A stretch of 64,000 nucleotides of DNA from Moritella sp. 24 (GTDB lineage: Bacteria > Pseudomonadota > Gammaproteobacteria > Enterobacterales > Moritellaceae), in contig NZ_CP056123.1 in assembly GCF_018219155.1 (NCBI RefSeq), positions 62,001 to 126,000 on the forward strand. Direction: 5' to 3'. Position 1 is the stretch's first letter. Each line of letters starts with the position of its first letter. Made by a program: the position numbers and the translations under genes. Below, one piece after another: positions 11,512-22,139 of this stretch. A model generated the notes under the pieces. That model was not told where the DNA came from. It did not search any database and was given only the letters and a program-made list of their open reading frames with translations.

Positions 11512-12651
11512 TTATTCAGCACCAGTGTTATCAGCTAATGCTTTGATTTTACGATCTCTGATTGTGGTTTGAATCAGTGCCGCACTGTTTAATTTGGTTG
11601 GGTATGCTGTTGTGATTGTCGCTTTGCTTAATGTTTCTAGGCTCGCTAGCATACTTTTTGTCGTTGGCTGGTTTACATCGTAGTAGCGCTTAATCCAAGT
11701 TTCAGCTGTCTTCAGAGAGTGCTTAAATTTGGCTTGGTCTTGGCGGTATATTGCTAGCTCAGCTTGTAATAACTGAGTTTTTAAGTTTTCAGTTAAATAC
11801 CATGCTGTTTGTGGTGATAGTAAAGCATCGACAGAGTTATCTTGGCGACGGATAGTGATGAAGTTATCACTGAATGATTTCCAAGACTTGCTTAAGTTTG
11901 CTTTCCAGTCAGCACTATTACTTGATAATGCGGTGTCAGTCTTAACGACTTCAGGACGAGTGAAGCCTGCTAATACTAAGTTATCAACTTCTTCTGCTTG
12001 AACAGCCAGTTTTAGGGCTAAGCCATCATGATCAATACGCTCTAATTTACTCAGTGTTGTAATATCTTGCTCAATCACTTTACGTAGTGGTAATAAGCTT
12101 GGATCATTGAGTTGTGTCAGACGACGGCTTGCTGAAGATAATAACGCTAGGCTCGTATCAATGTCCTGTTCTAGTGCTATTTTACGTCCAGCGATACGGA
12201 TTAAGTATTCCGCCTCTGCCAGCATCCATTCATTGGGGTTACGCATTTTAAGATTCGCAATCGCGAGCTGTACGGTTTCTAATTGAGCCGCTGTTAGCTT
12301 TTCGCTATTTTGGATCTTACTTAGCTGTTCTGTTGTTTGTTTTAATTGACTTGCAACGGTCTGCTTATCTTCGTTTAATTCTAAACGTAATGATTGCTGC
12401 GTGTCTTTTTGATCTTGAAGCTGGGCTTGTAGCTTTGATAATACTTGTTGCTGCAGCTGATTTTGTTGGTGACTATGATAATAAAGACCAGCACCAAGAC
12501 CTAGCGTTAATAAAATTGCTATTGCCCCGGTGACAACACCAGCTTTACTTGCTGATTTACCTTCCGTTGTAATCGTGTTTGATGTGTCAGTCGTGCCTTT
12601 GTTTGTTGTTTTAGTGTTGGCACTTTGACTGCTATTCTTTTTGTCTGTCAT
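11512..12651 (-). CDS. hemX: HemX, membrane protein of the hemCDXY operon
   Basis: Annotated in databases as uroporphyrinogen-III C-methyltransferase-like, but the family lacks the SAM methyltransferase fold, so the catalytic label should be treated with caution. The 379 residues have a cytoplasmic Ser/Thr/Lys-rich N-terminus, one membrane segment (about 38-57), a coiled-coil-like Gln-rich stretch (about 60-115) and a periplasmic helical domain. It starts directly after the hemD stop with no gap. Probably a scaffold partner of HemY; that is inferred. Confidence 0.88.
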   Translation of the reverse strand: MTDKKNSSQSANTKTTNKGTTDTSNTITTEGKSASKAGVVTGAIAILLTLGLGAGLYYHSHQQNQLQQQVLSKLQAQLQDQKDTQQSLRLELNEDKQTVASQLKQTTEQLSKIQNSEKLTAAQLETVQLAIANLKMRNPNEWMLAEAEYLIRIAGRKIALEQDIDTSLALLSSASRRLTQLNDPSLLPLRKVIEQDITTLSKLERIDHDGLALKLAVQAEEVDNLVLAGFTRPEVVKTDTALSSNSADWKANLSKSWKSFSDNFITIRRQDNSVDALLSPQTAWYLTENLKTQLLQAELAIYRQDQAKFKHSLKTAETWIKRYYDVNQPTTKSMLASLETLSKATITTAYPTKLNSAALIQTTIRDRKIKALADNTGAE

Positions 12652-13419
12652 TTAGCTTATTCCTATCTGCATATCCAATTGCTTAACAGCATTAAATAAT
12701 GAATTATTTGATGCACCACTAGCAATGGTGACGTGTTCTATTCCTAACTCATTAGCAAGAGCTGCTATTCGTTGGCTAGGAACAATAAAGTGTAAGTTTA
12801 GTATCCAAGGTAACGCTGTGTAGGGTATCGTTTTTATTAGGTTACCTAGGATTTCACCACTAGTGATAATAACACTATTAATAGCGAATTGTTGCCACTT
12901 ATTAACCAGTTGCTCTGGTTCATAATAGGGAGCAGTGCGTTGATAAACTTCACAATATGTCACGTTAGCGGTACGTTTAGTGAGATCTTCAGCCATCGTT
13001 TCTCGACCACCATTACCACGTAGAATAACAATGTTTTTGTGTTCTACTTGTGTGTTAGTGAGGAGCGCTAATACGCCTTCACTGTCGTGTGTTCGGGGTA
13101 TTTTAGCGTGGTCTATACCGTATTTATGCCAGCATTTTGCTGTTGTTGGACCCACTGCAATATAGTTAACTTGCTGTGGCCAAGCTTTATTTGCATTGAT
13201 TAAACTGGTATTAGCATAATTTACAGCATTATCACTTATGGCAATAATATAGTCATCTGGTTGCAATTTTTCCAGTAATGAACTGACTTTATCGAACTGT
13301 CCTCCTGCTGATATTTCGATAAAAGGGCAGCATAAGGCAGCCCCGTTGGCTGCCTCAATCAGGCGAACTAATTGCTCGCCTTTAGCGCGTGGGCGAGTGA
13401 TTAACGCCCTTATTTTCAT
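12652..13419 (-). CDS. hemD: Uroporphyrinogen-III synthase
   Basis: Cyclises hydroxymethylbilane to uroporphyrinogen III, inverting ring D. The sequence is divergent, as usual for HemD, but the two-domain Rossmann-like pattern is visible: N-terminal [18 protein letters not shown], the linker [16 protein letters not shown], and [13 protein letters not shown]. Its start codon overlaps the hemC stop in an ATGA arrangement, indicating translational coupling. Confidence 0.92.
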   Translation of the reverse strand: MKIRALITRPRAKGEQLVRLIEAANGAALCCPFIEISAGGQFDKVSSLLEKLQPDDYIIAISDNAVNYANTSLINANKAWPQQVNYIAVGPTTAKCWHKYGIDHAKIPRTHDSEGVLALLTNTQVEHKNIVILRGNGGRETMAEDLTKRTANVTYCEVYQRTAPYYEPEQLVNKWQQFAINSVIITSGEILGNLIKTIPYTALPWILNLHFIVPSQRIAALANELGIEHVTIASGASNNSLFNAVKQLDMQIGIS

Positions 13420-14354
13420 GCGTCAGTTGGGTTATAAACTGCAGCTAAAATTTCTTTTGCACCTTGTGAAAGTAAGTCGTCAGCAAGTGCTAATCCTAAT
13501 TGACGCGCATTTTTGCGGTCACCGCGGATTTCTGCACGAATAACTTCAGTGCCATCAGGCTTACCAACAAGTCCACGTAACCATAATTCATCACCATCGA
13601 TAAGTGCGTAGCTACCGATTGGTACCTGACAACCACCTTCAAGTGCTAAGTTCATTGCGCGTTCTGCCCATACACGATCACTGGTTAAAGGGTGATTCAA
13701 AGGGGCTAATAGTGCTTTTACACGTTCATCATCAACGCGACATTCAATACCTACAGCGCCTTGACCTACTGCTGGTAAACTTTGCTCTGGTTCAATATAA
13801 CTCGCGATACGGTATTCCATATCGAGACGTTTTAGACCAGCTGCAGCTAGAATAATCGCATCATAATCTTTGTTATCAAGTTTGTTCAAACGCGTATTAA
13901 CGTTACCACGTAAGTTCATGATCTTTAGATCTGGACGCGCTTCACTGAGTTGGCATTCACGGCGTAAGCTACATGTACCAACGATTGCGCCTGGTGGTAG
14001 TTCTTCTATTTGGCGGTAAGTATTTGAAACAAAAGCGTCACGTGGGTCTTCACGCTCACAAATGACTTCTAAGCCTAAACCTTCAGGAAACTCAACTGGA
14101 ACATCTTTCATCGAATGGACTGCAATATCAGCACGGTTTTCAAGCATTGCTACTTCAAGTTCTTTTACAAAAAGACCTTTACCACCCACTTTTGCTAAAG
14201 GCGTATCTAAAATGATGTCACCTTTTGTTACCATTGGAATTAATTCAACAGTCAGGTTTTGATGGATCGCTTCTAGACGGGCTTTTACAAATTCAGCCTG
14301 CCACATTGCTAATGGGCTTTTACGAGTCGCAATTCTTAGAGTTTCAGTAGTCAT
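13416..14354 (-). CDS. hemC: Porphobilinogen deaminase (hydroxymethylbilane synthase)
   Basis: Polymerises four porphobilinogens into hydroxymethylbilane. The 312 residues show [15 protein letters not shown], the catalytic Asp region HSMKDVP, the Arg-rich [11 protein letters not shown] motif and the dipyrromethane-attachment Cys in EGGCQVPIG near residue 242. First gene of the leftward hemCDXY operon. In enteric bacteria it is directly divergent from cyaA; here cyaA is 8.6 kb away beyond the copper operon and tRNA cluster. Confidence 0.97.
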   Translation of the reverse strand: MTTETLRIATRKSPLAMWQAEFVKARLEAIHQNLTVELIPMVTKGDIILDTPLAKVGGKGLFVKELEVAMLENRADIAVHSMKDVPVEFPEGLGLEVICEREDPRDAFVSNTYRQIEELPPGAIVGTCSLRRECQLSEARPDLKIMNLRGNVNTRLNKLDNKDYDAIILAAAGLKRLDMEYRIASYIEPEQSLPAVGQGAVGIECRVDDERVKALLAPLNHPLTSDRVWAERAMNLALEGGCQVPIGSYALIDGDELWLRGLVGKPDGTEVIRAEIRGDRKNARQLGLALADDLLSQGAKEILAAVYNPTDA

Positions 14355-14560
14355 TTTATTTCCAAATTTAACGAGATTGACTAAATATTAACAGATTTCA
14401 TCCATTAATGGTTGATCTAAGATGGGGTTATTTGTGAAAAATAAACGATATTTAACCGCCGTATAACATAATAAATAATGTTGAAAGTAATCCATTATTT
14501 ATGTGTAATTTGGCTAACGAGAAGGATAGAAAGATTAAGCGTAGAATATTTTATTTGATG

Positions 14561-14594
14561 ATTAAGCTACAGCACTGCTTGGCTGTAGCTTAAT
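14561..14594. terminator. Hairpin downstream of the copper operon
   Basis: A perfect 13-bp stem (ATTAAGCTACAGC / GCTGTAGCTTAAT) with an 8-base loop, 18 bases beyond the stop of the last gene of the leftward copper operon. The T run is weak on both strands. The remaining bases between here and hemC (to 14354) should hold the hemC promoter, but no confident -35/-10 pair was found. Confidence 0.5.
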
Positions 14595-14611
14595 TTATTC
14601 GTTAACGTGAA

Positions 14612-15130
14612 TTAATCACAATTCAGACGGAAGGTTTTATGGCTTTTTTTAATATGCTGTTTGATGTTTCCAAGTATTGCTTTGACTTCATTTTTTGATG
14701 TGGTGTTTTGTAATTGATTAAACAATTGCGTTAGTTTATCCATGCTTTCTAGATAAGCCATATGCTGCATATGTGTAGCATGATCCATACCTTCCATATT
14801 AACCATGTTGCTGTGGTCCATACCTTTCATGTTTGGCATATCGGCCATGTTGCTGTGGTCCATGCCTTTCATATTCGACATGTCTTTCTGTAGTTTTAAT
14901 GGTATTTCATCTTTCGCTTTATTAGTGTTATTCAACAATTTAGCGACTTGTGCTTGCATTAAGGCTTGGTCATTGCGTTTAAATGCACCGACATAAGATT
15001 TTAAGTCATCACTCATTTCTTTCATTACACCACCAAGTTGAGTGTCTTTGCAGTGGTCATCGCCGTGGGCGAAGGTTGGTGAACTGAGTGCTGCGCTTAG
15101 TGCGATTGCTAATGTGATCTGTTTAAACAT
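14612..15130 (-). CDS. Periplasmic Met/His-rich cytochrome b562-like protein
   Basis: A 172-residue exported protein with a signal peptide ending ...SPTFA-HGDD. The mature part looks like a cytochrome b562-type four-helix bundle: helix 1 has VMKEMSDDLKSY with a Met in the axial-ligand position, and the last helix has IKQHIKKSHKTFR with candidate His ligands near the end. Between helices 2 and 3 there is an insert of repeated MKGMDHSNM units (about residues 88-125) like copper-binding Met/His motifs. It is the last gene of the cus-type operon, 14 bases after cusA, so a periplasmic copper-binding role is likely. The b562 assignment is by eye and moderately sure; heme binding is unproven. Confidence 0.65.
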   Translation of the reverse strand: MFKQITLAIALSAALSSPTFAHGDDHCKDTQLGGVMKEMSDDLKSYVGAFKRNDQALMQAQVAKLLNNTNKAKDEIPLKLQKDMSNMKGMDHSNMADMPNMKGMDHSNMVNMEGMDHATHMQHMAYLESMDKLTQLFNQLQNTTSKNEVKAILGNIKQHIKKSHKTFRLNCD

Positions 15131-15144
15131 TGTATTGCTTCCTT

Positions 15145-18100
15145 TTATATTTCTATTTTATTTATATTTGTTGTATCAGGTTCAGTGACAAATTGAGATT
15201 TTAAGCTGATTGATTTCCACAGATAGAAGGTTGCCGGTAATACTAATAATGTCAGTATTACTGCTGACGCCATGCCGCCAATCATAGGTGCTGCAATACG
15301 TTGCATGACTTGTGATCCTGTACCATCTCCATACATGATTGGAATTAAGCCAATGATGACTGTCGCGACAGTCATCATAACGGGACGAACGCGTAATCCA
15401 GCACCATCGATCACTGCTTGCTGTAACTTGGCTTTAGTTAAACGACCAGTTGCTTGAGCTGCTTCTAATGACTGATTTAAATAAACCAGCATGATCACTC
15501 CGATCTCGACGGCAACACCTGCAAGGGCAATGAAGCCGACACCAACGGCAATTGAGAAGTTGTAATTAAGCAGGTATAGCAACCAGATACCACCTATCAT
15601 CGCTAAGGGAAGCGTGGCTAAAATAAGCAGTACTTCACCAACGCGTCTAAAGGCGAGGTATAGCAGTAAGACGATAATTGCGAGTGTAGCTGGGATCACC
15701 ACGGACAATGTCTCTTTAGCGCGTTGCATGTATTCATACTGACCTGACCATGTGAGTGAGTAACCAGCAGGTAATAGGAGTTGTTCGGCAACGGCTTGTT
15801 GAGCATCTGCCACATAAGAGCCAAGATCTCGACCTTCGATATCCACGTATATCCAACCATTTGGACGCGCATTTTCAGTTTTAATCATCGGAGCGCCGTC
15901 TTCGACATATACGCTTGCTACATCACTTAATGATATTCTCGCGCCTTGAGGAGTAATCAGGGGCAATAACTTCATTTTCTCGATACTGTCGCGGTAGGAT
16001 TGTGGATAACGGATATTGACCGGATAACGTTCTAGTCCTTCGATCGTTTGTGTGACATTTACACCACCTACTGCAGCGGAAATAACGGCTTGAACATCGG
16101 CAATATTAAGTCCATACCGTGCTGCTTTTTCACGTTGAATATCAACTTTCACATAACGACCACCTGCAACACGTTCTGCATAAGCTGATGCGGTACCTGG
16201 CACATTTTGTAATATTTTTTCGATTTGTTTACCGATTTTTTCAATTTCGACAAGTTTCTCACCAGCAACTTTGATTCCAATCGGTGTTTTGATGCCAGTA
16301 GCTAACATATCTATGCGTGTCTTAATTGGCATAACCCAAGCATTCGTGAGTCCAGGAAATTGCACTAACTGATCAAGTTCTTGGCGTAAGCCTTCAGAGG
16401 TCAATCCTTCACGCCATTGTGCTTTTGGCTTTAAAGTGATGAAAGTTTCGATCATGGTTAGTGGTGCTGCATCGGTGGCAGTCTCTGCACGGCCCGCTTT
16501 CCCCCATACGCGCTCTACTTCGGGAACTGTTTTAATCAACTTGTTGGTCTGTTGTAATAGTTCTCGTGCTTTACCTATGCTGATACCGGGGTAGGTGGTT
16601 GGCATATACATGAGGTCGCCCTCATCAAGCGGTGGAATAAATTCACTACCTATCTTATTGACGGGGTAAAACCCAACTGCAACAAATCCCATCACAATAC
16701 AAAGCAGTAGCACGGGGGCTTTGAGGCTCAATGCTAATACGGGACGGTATAAAGCAATAAGCCCACGATTGATTGGATTTTTATGTTCAGGTAATACATT
16801 ACCGCGAATGAAATAACCCATTAAGATTGGTACTAACGTAACCGCAAGCCCAGCAGCTGCAGCCATCGAATAGGTTTTAGTGAAAGCAAGAGGAGCAAAC
16901 ATTTTGCCTTCCTGCCCCTCTAATACGAACACAGGTACAAAGCTAAAGGTAATAATAAGCAGAGAGAAAAATAAGGCTGGTCCCACCTCTGCGGCGGCTG
17001 TGCCGATGACTTGCCAACGGTTTTCATTCGTTAGAGGTGTTTTCTCCATGTGTTTATGCACATTTTCGACCATTACAATTGCACCGTCGACCATGGCGCC
17101 AATGGCAATCGCAATTCCACCTAATGACATAATGTTGGCATTAATTCCTTGCCATGACATCACAATAAAGGCGACCAGAATACCGATAGGTAAACTGACT
17201 AGCACAACTAAAGAACTGCGAATGTGAAATAAAAATAAAGCACAGACAACAATAACAACAAGAAACTCTTCTAATAATTTTAAGTAAAGGTTTTCGACAG
17301 CATTGTCGATTAATGCTGAACGATCATAAGTAGGGACTATCTCGACACCTTCGGGTAACGAAGCTTGTAGGGTTTGTAGTTTGTCTTTGACGGCCGCGAT
17401 TACTTCACGTGCGTTTTCGCTATAACGCATGACGATAATGCCACCAACGACTTCGCCTTCACCATCGAGTTCTGATACGCCACGACGCATTTGTGGGCCA
17501 AGTACAATATCTGCTACGTCACCGAGTAATAATGGTGTACCTGATTCATTGAGCTTTAGAGGGATAGTCTTCAAATCATCAATCGAACTTATATAACCAT
17601 TAGCACGTACCATATATTCAGCTTCGGCCATCTCAATAACGCTGGCACCCGCTTCTTGATTACCTGCTTTAATAGCTTGCGTAATTAATGACAGGGGAAT
17701 TTGATAACTGCGTAATTTGTTTGGATCAACGCTTATCTGATATTGCTTAACCATACCGCCGACGGTAGCAACTTCAGATACGCCTGCCACTGTTTGTAAT
17801 TCATATTTTAAAAACCAATCTTGAATGCTCCGCAATTGGCTTAAGTCATGATTACCACTGGTATCTGTTAATGCGTAAGAATACACCCAACCTACACCCG
17901 TTGCATCTGGACCCAGTGCAGGTTTTGCTGAGTTTGGTAAATTTGGCGTTACTTGTGAAAGGTATTCCAACACCCGTGAACGAGCCCAGTACATATCAGT
18001 GCCATCAGCAAAGATAACGTAAACATAGGAATCGCCGAAGAATGAATAACCTCGTACGGTTTTGGCTCCCGGCACAGAGAGCATTGCTGTTGTTAGCGGG

Positions 18101-18303
18101 TAGGTGACTTGATCTTCGACTACTTGTGGCGCTTGTCCTGGATAGCTCGTTTTGATAATAACTTGTACATCAGATAGATCGGGGATCGCATCAATGGGCG
18201 TATTTTTGAGTACGAAGCTGCCGTAGATGAGTACGACTAAGGTGGCGAGTAGCACCATGATACGATTGTTAATCGACCACGAGATTATTTTTTTTATCAT
18301 CAT
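15145..18303 (-). CDS. cusA: CusA/CzcA-family heavy-metal efflux RND transporter
   Basis: Inner-membrane proton-driven RND pump, 1052 residues, the usual length. Twelve membrane segments are expected; visible marks include the N-terminal [20 protein letters not shown] segment, the porter-domain start [15 protein letters not shown], the TM4 proton-relay region ([20 protein letters not shown]) and the C-terminal hydrophobic pair. Close to the CusA/SilA copper/silver subgroup judging by neighbours with Met/His motifs; a czc-type specificity cannot be excluded. Its start codon overlaps the last base of the cusB stop, so expression is coupled. Confidence 0.92.
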   Translation of the reverse strand: MMIKKIISWSINNRIMVLLATLVVLIYGSFVLKNTPIDAIPDLSDVQVIIKTSYPGQAPQVVEDQVTYPLTTAMLSVPGAKTVRGYSFFGDSYVYVIFADGTDMYWARSRVLEYLSQVTPNLPNSAKPALGPDATGVGWVYSYALTDTSGNHDLSQLRSIQDWFLKYELQTVAGVSEVATVGGMVKQYQISVDPNKLRSYQIPLSLITQAIKAGNQEAGASVIEMAEAEYMVRANGYISSIDDLKTIPLKLNESGTPLLLGDVADIVLGPQMRRGVSELDGEGEVVGGIIVMRYSENAREVIAAVKDKLQTLQASLPEGVEIVPTYDRSALIDNAVENLYLKLLEEFLVVIVVCALFLFHIRSSLVVLVSLPIGILVAFIVMSWQGINANIMSLGGIAIAIGAMVDGAIVMVENVHKHMEKTPLTNENRWQVIGTAAAEVGPALFFSLLIITFSFVPVFVLEGQEGKMFAPLAFTKTYSMAAAAGLAVTLVPILMGYFIRGNVLPEHKNPINRGLIALYRPVLALSLKAPVLLLCIVMGFVAVGFYPVNKIGSEFIPPLDEGDLMYMPTTYPGISIGKARELLQQTNKLIKTVPEVERVWGKAGRAETATDAAPLTMIETFITLKPKAQWREGLTSEGLRQELDQLVQFPGLTNAWVMPIKTRIDMLATGIKTPIGIKVAGEKLVEIEKIGKQIEKILQNVPGTASAYAERVAGGRYVKVDIQREKAARYGLNIADVQAVISAAVGGVNVTQTIEGLERYPVNIRYPQSYRDSIEKMKLLPLITPQGARISLSDVASVYVEDGAPMIKTENARPNGWIYVDIEGRDLGSYVADAQQAVAEQLLLPAGYSLTWSGQYEYMQRAKETLSVVIPATLAIIVLLLYLAFRRVGEVLLILATLPLAMIGGIWLLYLLNYNFSIAVGVGFIALAGVAVEIGVIMLVYLNQSLEAAQATGRLTKAKLQQAVIDGAGLRVRPVMMTVATVIIGLIPIMYGDGTGSQVMQRIAAPMIGGMASAVILTLLVLPATFYLWKSISLKSQFVTEPDTTNINKIEI

Positions 18304-19790
18304 TACAGCGCTCCTTCATCATCAAAATCTAACCAAGATAAATCATCTTCTGATTTAGGCTTGTTTGATTGCTGCATCGTATCTGCGTTCATGTTTCCCA
18401 TGTCCATTTTACTGTGGTCCATTGACGCATGGTTCATACTGCTATGATCCATCTTCATACTTGTTTGTGAGTTTGAATCAGGCGCGCCAATACGGCTAAA
18501 ATCAGCGGTTAGACTTGATTCTGAATCCAGCAAAAATTGTGCGCTGGTTACGACGTTATCACCCTCATTAAGTCCGACGAGTATTTCAACATAGCCAGCA
18601 GATTCTTTGCCTAATGTTATTTTTATGGACTGGTATTGACCGTTACCTTTCGCGAGTACGACGCGATCGAATGTACCTGAACGAATGACTGCTTCACGTG
18701 GGATTTGTATCGAATCATGTTGTTGCTGGTTACTGAATGTAACCGTTGCAAACATATTAGGTTTTAATTTTTCATCTGCATTGGCTATTTTGACTCTGAC
18801 TTTTAGCGTACGTGTTGTTGCGTTGAGTTCTGGATAAATGTAATCAATATTTCCTACCCAAGTTTGACCGGGGAAACTGGCTATTTGTATCTGTGCATTG
18901 TCACCAACGGCCACTAAACCAGCTTGAGATTCAAATATCTCAGCTTGTAACCATATTTCGGAGAGCAGTCCAGCTTCTACAATTTGAGTTGCAGGCGTAA
19001 TATAAGCGCCTTCTTGAATTGCCAGCTTAGTGATATAGCCCGATTCGGGTGCTGATATCGTGACATTTTGGATTGTTTTTTTACGTTTAATGATTTGATC
19101 AATTTGAGTTTGGTTAATGCCTAATGCAGATAAACGCTGGGCTGCTGAACTAATTAAAGTTTTATTACCGATACGTAAGCTATTAAGCAGTTCTTCTTGT
19201 GCTTTAATCAACTCGGGTGAATAAAGGGTTAATAGTGCTTGTCCTTGCTGAACGAACTCACCTGTATTATTGATATAAAGTTCATCTACCCAACCTGATA
19301 CGCGGCTGTTAATTTGCCAGAGTGAATCTTGATTAAACTCTAACATGCCGACTGTATTTATTTCGTTTGAAAAAGGGCGGTACTGGACAGCTTGTGTTCG
19401 TACCCCCAAGTTATTTTCGACCCGTGGAGAGATGGTGACTAACCCCGCGTCACTTTCGGTGGCAGCGTCTTCATATACAGGGACTAAGTCCATGCCCATC
19501 GGTGATTGACCTGGTTTATCACGGCGGTAGTTCGCATCCATTGGTGCTACCCAATATAGCGGTTCTTGGGTAGCGGTACTGCGTGCTTCTTCAGCATAAA
19601 CAGGGACTAAATCCATACCCATTGGTGATTGACCTGGAGTGTCTCGGCGGTAATTAGCATCCATTGGCGCAACCCAGTAAAGTATTTCAGGCTCTGCGCT
19701 AGTGACATCGTTTGCTGCTTGTGTTGTGAACCAAGCACCAGCGGCAATACCCAGTGCTAGTGTAATTGAACTGGTAAGTAATGTTTTCAT
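18303..19790 (-). CDS. cusB: CusB-type periplasmic adaptor with two metal-binding domains
   Basis: Membrane-fusion adaptor linking CusA and CusC. The 495 residues have an N-terminal signal/anchor, then two nearly identical heavy-metal-binding modules at about residues 36-66 and 77-107 (each with [13 protein letters not shown] and [12 protein letters not shown]). The barrel-sandwich and beta-barrel regions follow. The C-terminal tail (about 440-480) is a run of Met/His/Ser units such as [17 protein letters not shown], comparable to copper chaperone motifs. Duplicate modules plus a metal-binding tail suggest that the adaptor itself collects Cu(I)/Ag(I). Shine-Dalgarno AGAGG before the start. 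Confidence 0.92.
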   Translation of the reverse strand: MKTLLTSSITLALGIAAGAWFTTQAANDVTSAEPEILYWVAPMDANYRRDTPGQSPMGMDLVPVYAEEARSTATQEPLYWVAPMDANYRRDKPGQSPMGMDLVPVYEDAATESDAGLVTISPRVENNLGVRTQAVQYRPFSNEINTVGMLEFNQDSLWQINSRVSGWVDELYINNTGEFVQQGQALLTLYSPELIKAQEELLNSLRIGNKTLISSAAQRLSALGINQTQIDQIIKRKKTIQNVTISAPESGYITKLAIQEGAYITPATQIVEAGLLSEIWLQAEIFESQAGLVAVGDNAQIQIASFPGQTWVGNIDYIYPELNATTRTLKVRVKIANADEKLKPNMFATVTFSNQQQHDSIQIPREAVIRSGTFDRVVLAKGNGQYQSIKITLGKESAGYVEILVGLNEGDNVVTSAQFLLDSESSLTADFSRIGAPDSNSQTSMKMDHSSMNHASMDHSKMDMGNMNADTMQQSNKPKSEDDLSWLDFDDEGAL

Positions 19791-19798
19791 ATAGACCT

Positions 19799-21055
19799 CT
19801 ATAATGCTTGGAAATAACGAATGCGGGCTAAGGTTTTCAAATTTTGAAAGCGTAATTGTTGGTATTCAAGCGTAAGGGCTTGTTCGTCCATCAAGGCCTT
19901 AATGACCTGTTCAAAATCATTGGTGTTAGATTGATAACCTTGCATTGCAGCATCGCTATTCGATTTGGCTTGGACAAGTAGGGTGTCTTGATAGCGCTGC
20001 ATTCTGGAAGTTGTATTACTGACGTTAGCGATAGCACCATTTAATATGCCATTGAACTTTATGAGTAGCAGATCTTTTTCAGCTTGTTTTATTCCTTTAC
20101 CTTGGGTAGCTGCTATGACGACTTGGTCTTGGCGATTATGTGTAAATAAGGGAATATTAAGCGTGACAGAACCACTGATTAAATCACTGCGACTTGCTCC
20201 GCTATTCATATCGATTGACTCGCGATGGCCGTAACCAATATCTACTTTGAAAGCAGGTTTATAAGATTCATTCGCGGTGGCAATCTTGTTTTGCGCCACA
20301 TCAATAGCTTGCTGGGCTGCCAATACTTGTGGGTGATTAGCGAGTAAAGCATAATGCGCGATGCTTTTTTGTTTTGAATACTCAAGACTTTGTGGCCATG
20401 TTGGTAGCTGCTGATCTAAATCATCAAATGCTTGTGCGCCAACCCAAGTAACGAGCTGTCCACGTAATGCTTGCTCTTGCTGAGCAAAGGCTGCAATTTT
20501 GTCATCAAATTTAGCCAGTTCTAATTCGGCTTTAATGAGGTCTTGATTCTGGCGATAACCTAATTCAAATTCACGATATAGATTATTCACGTGTTGACTG
20601 AATAACTGCTTATTTTTATTTAATATAACTTGCGCTATATTGGCAAAGCGAATATCAAACCATAACTCTCTAATTTGAAGTTTCAGTTCTAATTGACGGT
20701 TTTCAGCTAGATCCCTGCTTTGTTGCGCTTGTAATGTAAAACTTTTTGCATTTAACGCGAGTGTATCACCACGTGAAAATTGTTGTGATAGGCCAAGACT
20801 AAATTGTGTCATGGGGTCATCTGACAGTGAAAAACTATCAACAGGCACATTTGCTAAACCTAATTTAATCATCGGATCTGCAAGTTGTGATTGACTGATT
20901 GCTTGGGCTTTAAAGCTCGTTTGTTGTGCTTGATATAAGTTGGCGGAAGGATCGCGTTGTAGCGCAATATCTTCTGCAACAGATAGCGTTAATTGCTGAG
21001 CATTCGCATTTAATGTGATCAATGCGAATAGCCCCAAATAAATTTTGGATGGCAT
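19799..21055 (-). CDS. CusC-type outer-membrane efflux protein (TolC family)
   Basis: Outer-membrane channel of the tripartite metal exporter, 418 residues, with a signal peptide ending NANA-QQ. Two long helical repeats typical of the OEP family are visible (LSVAEDIALQRDPSANLYQAQ near the start, and HPQVLAAQQAIDVAQNKIATA at about 235). Nine bases separate its stop from the cusB start. It lacks an obvious lipobox Cys, unlike E. coli CusC, so it is closer to the CzcC/TolC style. Confidence 0.9.
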   Translation of the reverse strand: MPSKIYLGLFALITLNANAQQLTLSVAEDIALQRDPSANLYQAQQTSFKAQAISQSQLADPMIKLGLANVPVDSFSLSDDPMTQFSLGLSQQFSRGDTLALNAKSFTLQAQQSRDLAENRQLELKLQIRELWFDIRFANIAQVILNKNKQLFSQHVNNLYREFELGYRQNQDLIKAELELAKFDDKIAAFAQQEQALRGQLVTWVGAQAFDDLDQQLPTWPQSLEYSKQKSIAHYALLANHPQVLAAQQAIDVAQNKIATANESYKPAFKVDIGYGHRESIDMNSGASRSDLISGSVTLNIPLFTHNRQDQVVIAATQGKGIKQAEKDLLLIKFNGILNGAIANVSNTTSRMQRYQDTLLVQAKSNSDAAMQGYQSNTNDFEQVIKALMDEQALTLEYQQLRFQNLKTLARIRYFQAL

Positions 21056-21093
21056 TATATTTCCTTAATTAGTTGATTTTAAAATTATTTAAA

Positions 21094-21474
21094 TCAGCTA
21101 ATTAGAGGAGGGCGATAGAGGCTATCTTGATATTTTATTAAGAGGAAGTTGGATTCGTCATGTACGGCACTTGCTTGTTTATATGTATCTATAATCAATT
21201 TATGCGTATTGATAAATGAAATTACGCAGGTGGTATTACAGTCATTACAGGCTTTGGGACCATTGCAATCATGATTATTATTTTCGTTATTGGAGTCTGA
21301 GGGATTAAGGCAATGATTCGCTTCTGTGACTTTCACCATCTCATGTTTTTGAGTTGGTGACATTTTTTTCATATCACAAGGAATATTGCTTGGCATAGTA
21401 TGCATGCTCATTGCCTGAAGCGGTAATGAGAATGTATTTATTAATACTAATAAAATGAATAGTACTATGCGCAT
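21094..21474 (-). CDS. Small exported Cys/His-rich protein, first gene of copper operon
   Basis: A 126-residue protein starting MRIVLFILLVLINTFSLPLQA, a signal peptide. The mature part is rich in Met, His and Cys (AMSMHTMPSNIPCDMKKM, then NNHDCNGPKACNDCNTTC). No named family was recognised with certainty. The ORF can be extended to a GTG at 21528, but that codon lies inside the spacer of the MerR-type promoter, so the internal ATG is preferred. It heads the leftward operon with CusC, CusB, CusA and the b562-like protein, which suggests a periplasmic copper-binding or sensing role. Confidence 0.7.
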   Translation of the reverse strand: MRIVLFILLVLINTFSLPLQAMSMHTMPSNIPCDMKKMSPTQKHEMVKVTEANHCLNPSDSNNENNNHDCNGPKACNDCNTTCVISFINTHKLIIDTYKQASAVHDESNFLLIKYQDSLYRPPLIS

Positions 21475-21511
21475 AAAGTCGTTTGAAAAGTAAATGATGA
21501 AGATGATTGAG

Positions 21512-21542
21512 AGAGTAAGCTTTACCACTAGGGGAAGGTCAA
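21512..21542 (-). promoter_or_regulatory. MerR/CueR-type promoter of the copper operon
   Basis: On the minus strand: -35 TTGACC at 21537-21542, -10 TACTCT at 21512-21517, separated by 19 bases beginning TTCCCC. The long 19-bp spacer and the ACCTTCCCC left half-site are the hallmarks of promoters activated by CueR and related MerR-family metal regulators. The expected start of transcription is near 21505, about 30 bases before the first gene. The regulator gene itself is not in the window. Confidence 0.75.
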
Positions 21543-21577
21543 GTATTAGTGGGAACTTAAGGTGGTAAATTTTAGGT

Positions 21578-21604
21578 ATAAAAAAACCTCGATAAACGAG
21601 GTTT
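21578..21604 (-). terminator. Terminator of the tRNA operon
   Basis: On the minus strand a 7-bp stem AACCTCG/CGAGGTT is followed by a T-rich run. It lies 25 bases beyond the 3' end of the last tRNA (Lys). Confidence 0.8.
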
Positions 21605-21628
21605 CTTTATTTATTCTTTGTAAGAAAG

Positions 21629-21704
21629 TGGTGGGCTGTGAAGGATTTGAACCTTCGACCAATTGATTAAAAGTCAACTGCTCTACCAACTGAGCTAACA
21701 GCCC
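21629..21704 (-). tRNA. tRNA-Lys (anticodon TTT), copy 1
   Basis: Full cloverleaf on the minus strand, 76 bases with encoded CCA. Starts GGGCTGTTAGCTCAG; anticodon loop CTTTTAA gives TTT; T-arm GGTTCAAATCC. One of three near-identical copies in the cluster. Confidence 0.97.
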
Positions 21705-21755
21705 CCGTATTCTTTCTTTTTATAGTTTATGTCTTATGACATAACACCACAATAG

Positions 21756-21831
21756 TGGTGGGTCCTACTGGGCTTGAACCAGTGACCCTCGCCTTGTAAG
21801 GGCGATGCTCTCCCAACTGAGCTAAGGACCC
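21756..21831 (-). tRNA. tRNA-Val (anticodon TAC), copy 1
   Basis: Minus-strand cloverleaf, 76 bases with encoded CCA. Starts GGGTCCTTAGCTCAG; anticodon loop CTTACAA gives TAC; T-arm GGTTCAAGCCC. Confidence 0.97.
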
Positions 21832-21870
21832 ACATTATTTTTTAGCGATAGTTGTGTCTATCGTTTTAAC

Positions 21871-21947
<77 letters not shown>

Positions 21948-21993
21948 ACAATTCTGTATAATATAAAGTCCATATTACTTATAAAAAGTAAAG

Positions 21994-22069
21994 TGGTGGG
22001 CTGTGAAGGATTTGAACCTTCGACCAATTGATTAAAAGTCAACTGCTCTACCAACTGAGCTAACAGCCC
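21994..22069 (-). tRNA. tRNA-Lys (anticodon TTT), copy 2
   Basis: Same sequence as copy 1, 365 bases upstream of it on the transcript, with encoded CCA. Confidence 0.97.
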
Positions 22070-22139
22070 TTTACTTTATTGTTTCTTTTACAAGAAACTT
22101 TGTTGTGTATGTCTAATGACATTATCACCACAATAATAG

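Noticed and set aside
21475-21528. Upstream GTG start for the first copper-operon gene
   Set aside because: The GTG lies inside the promoter spacer, upstream of the predicted transcription start.
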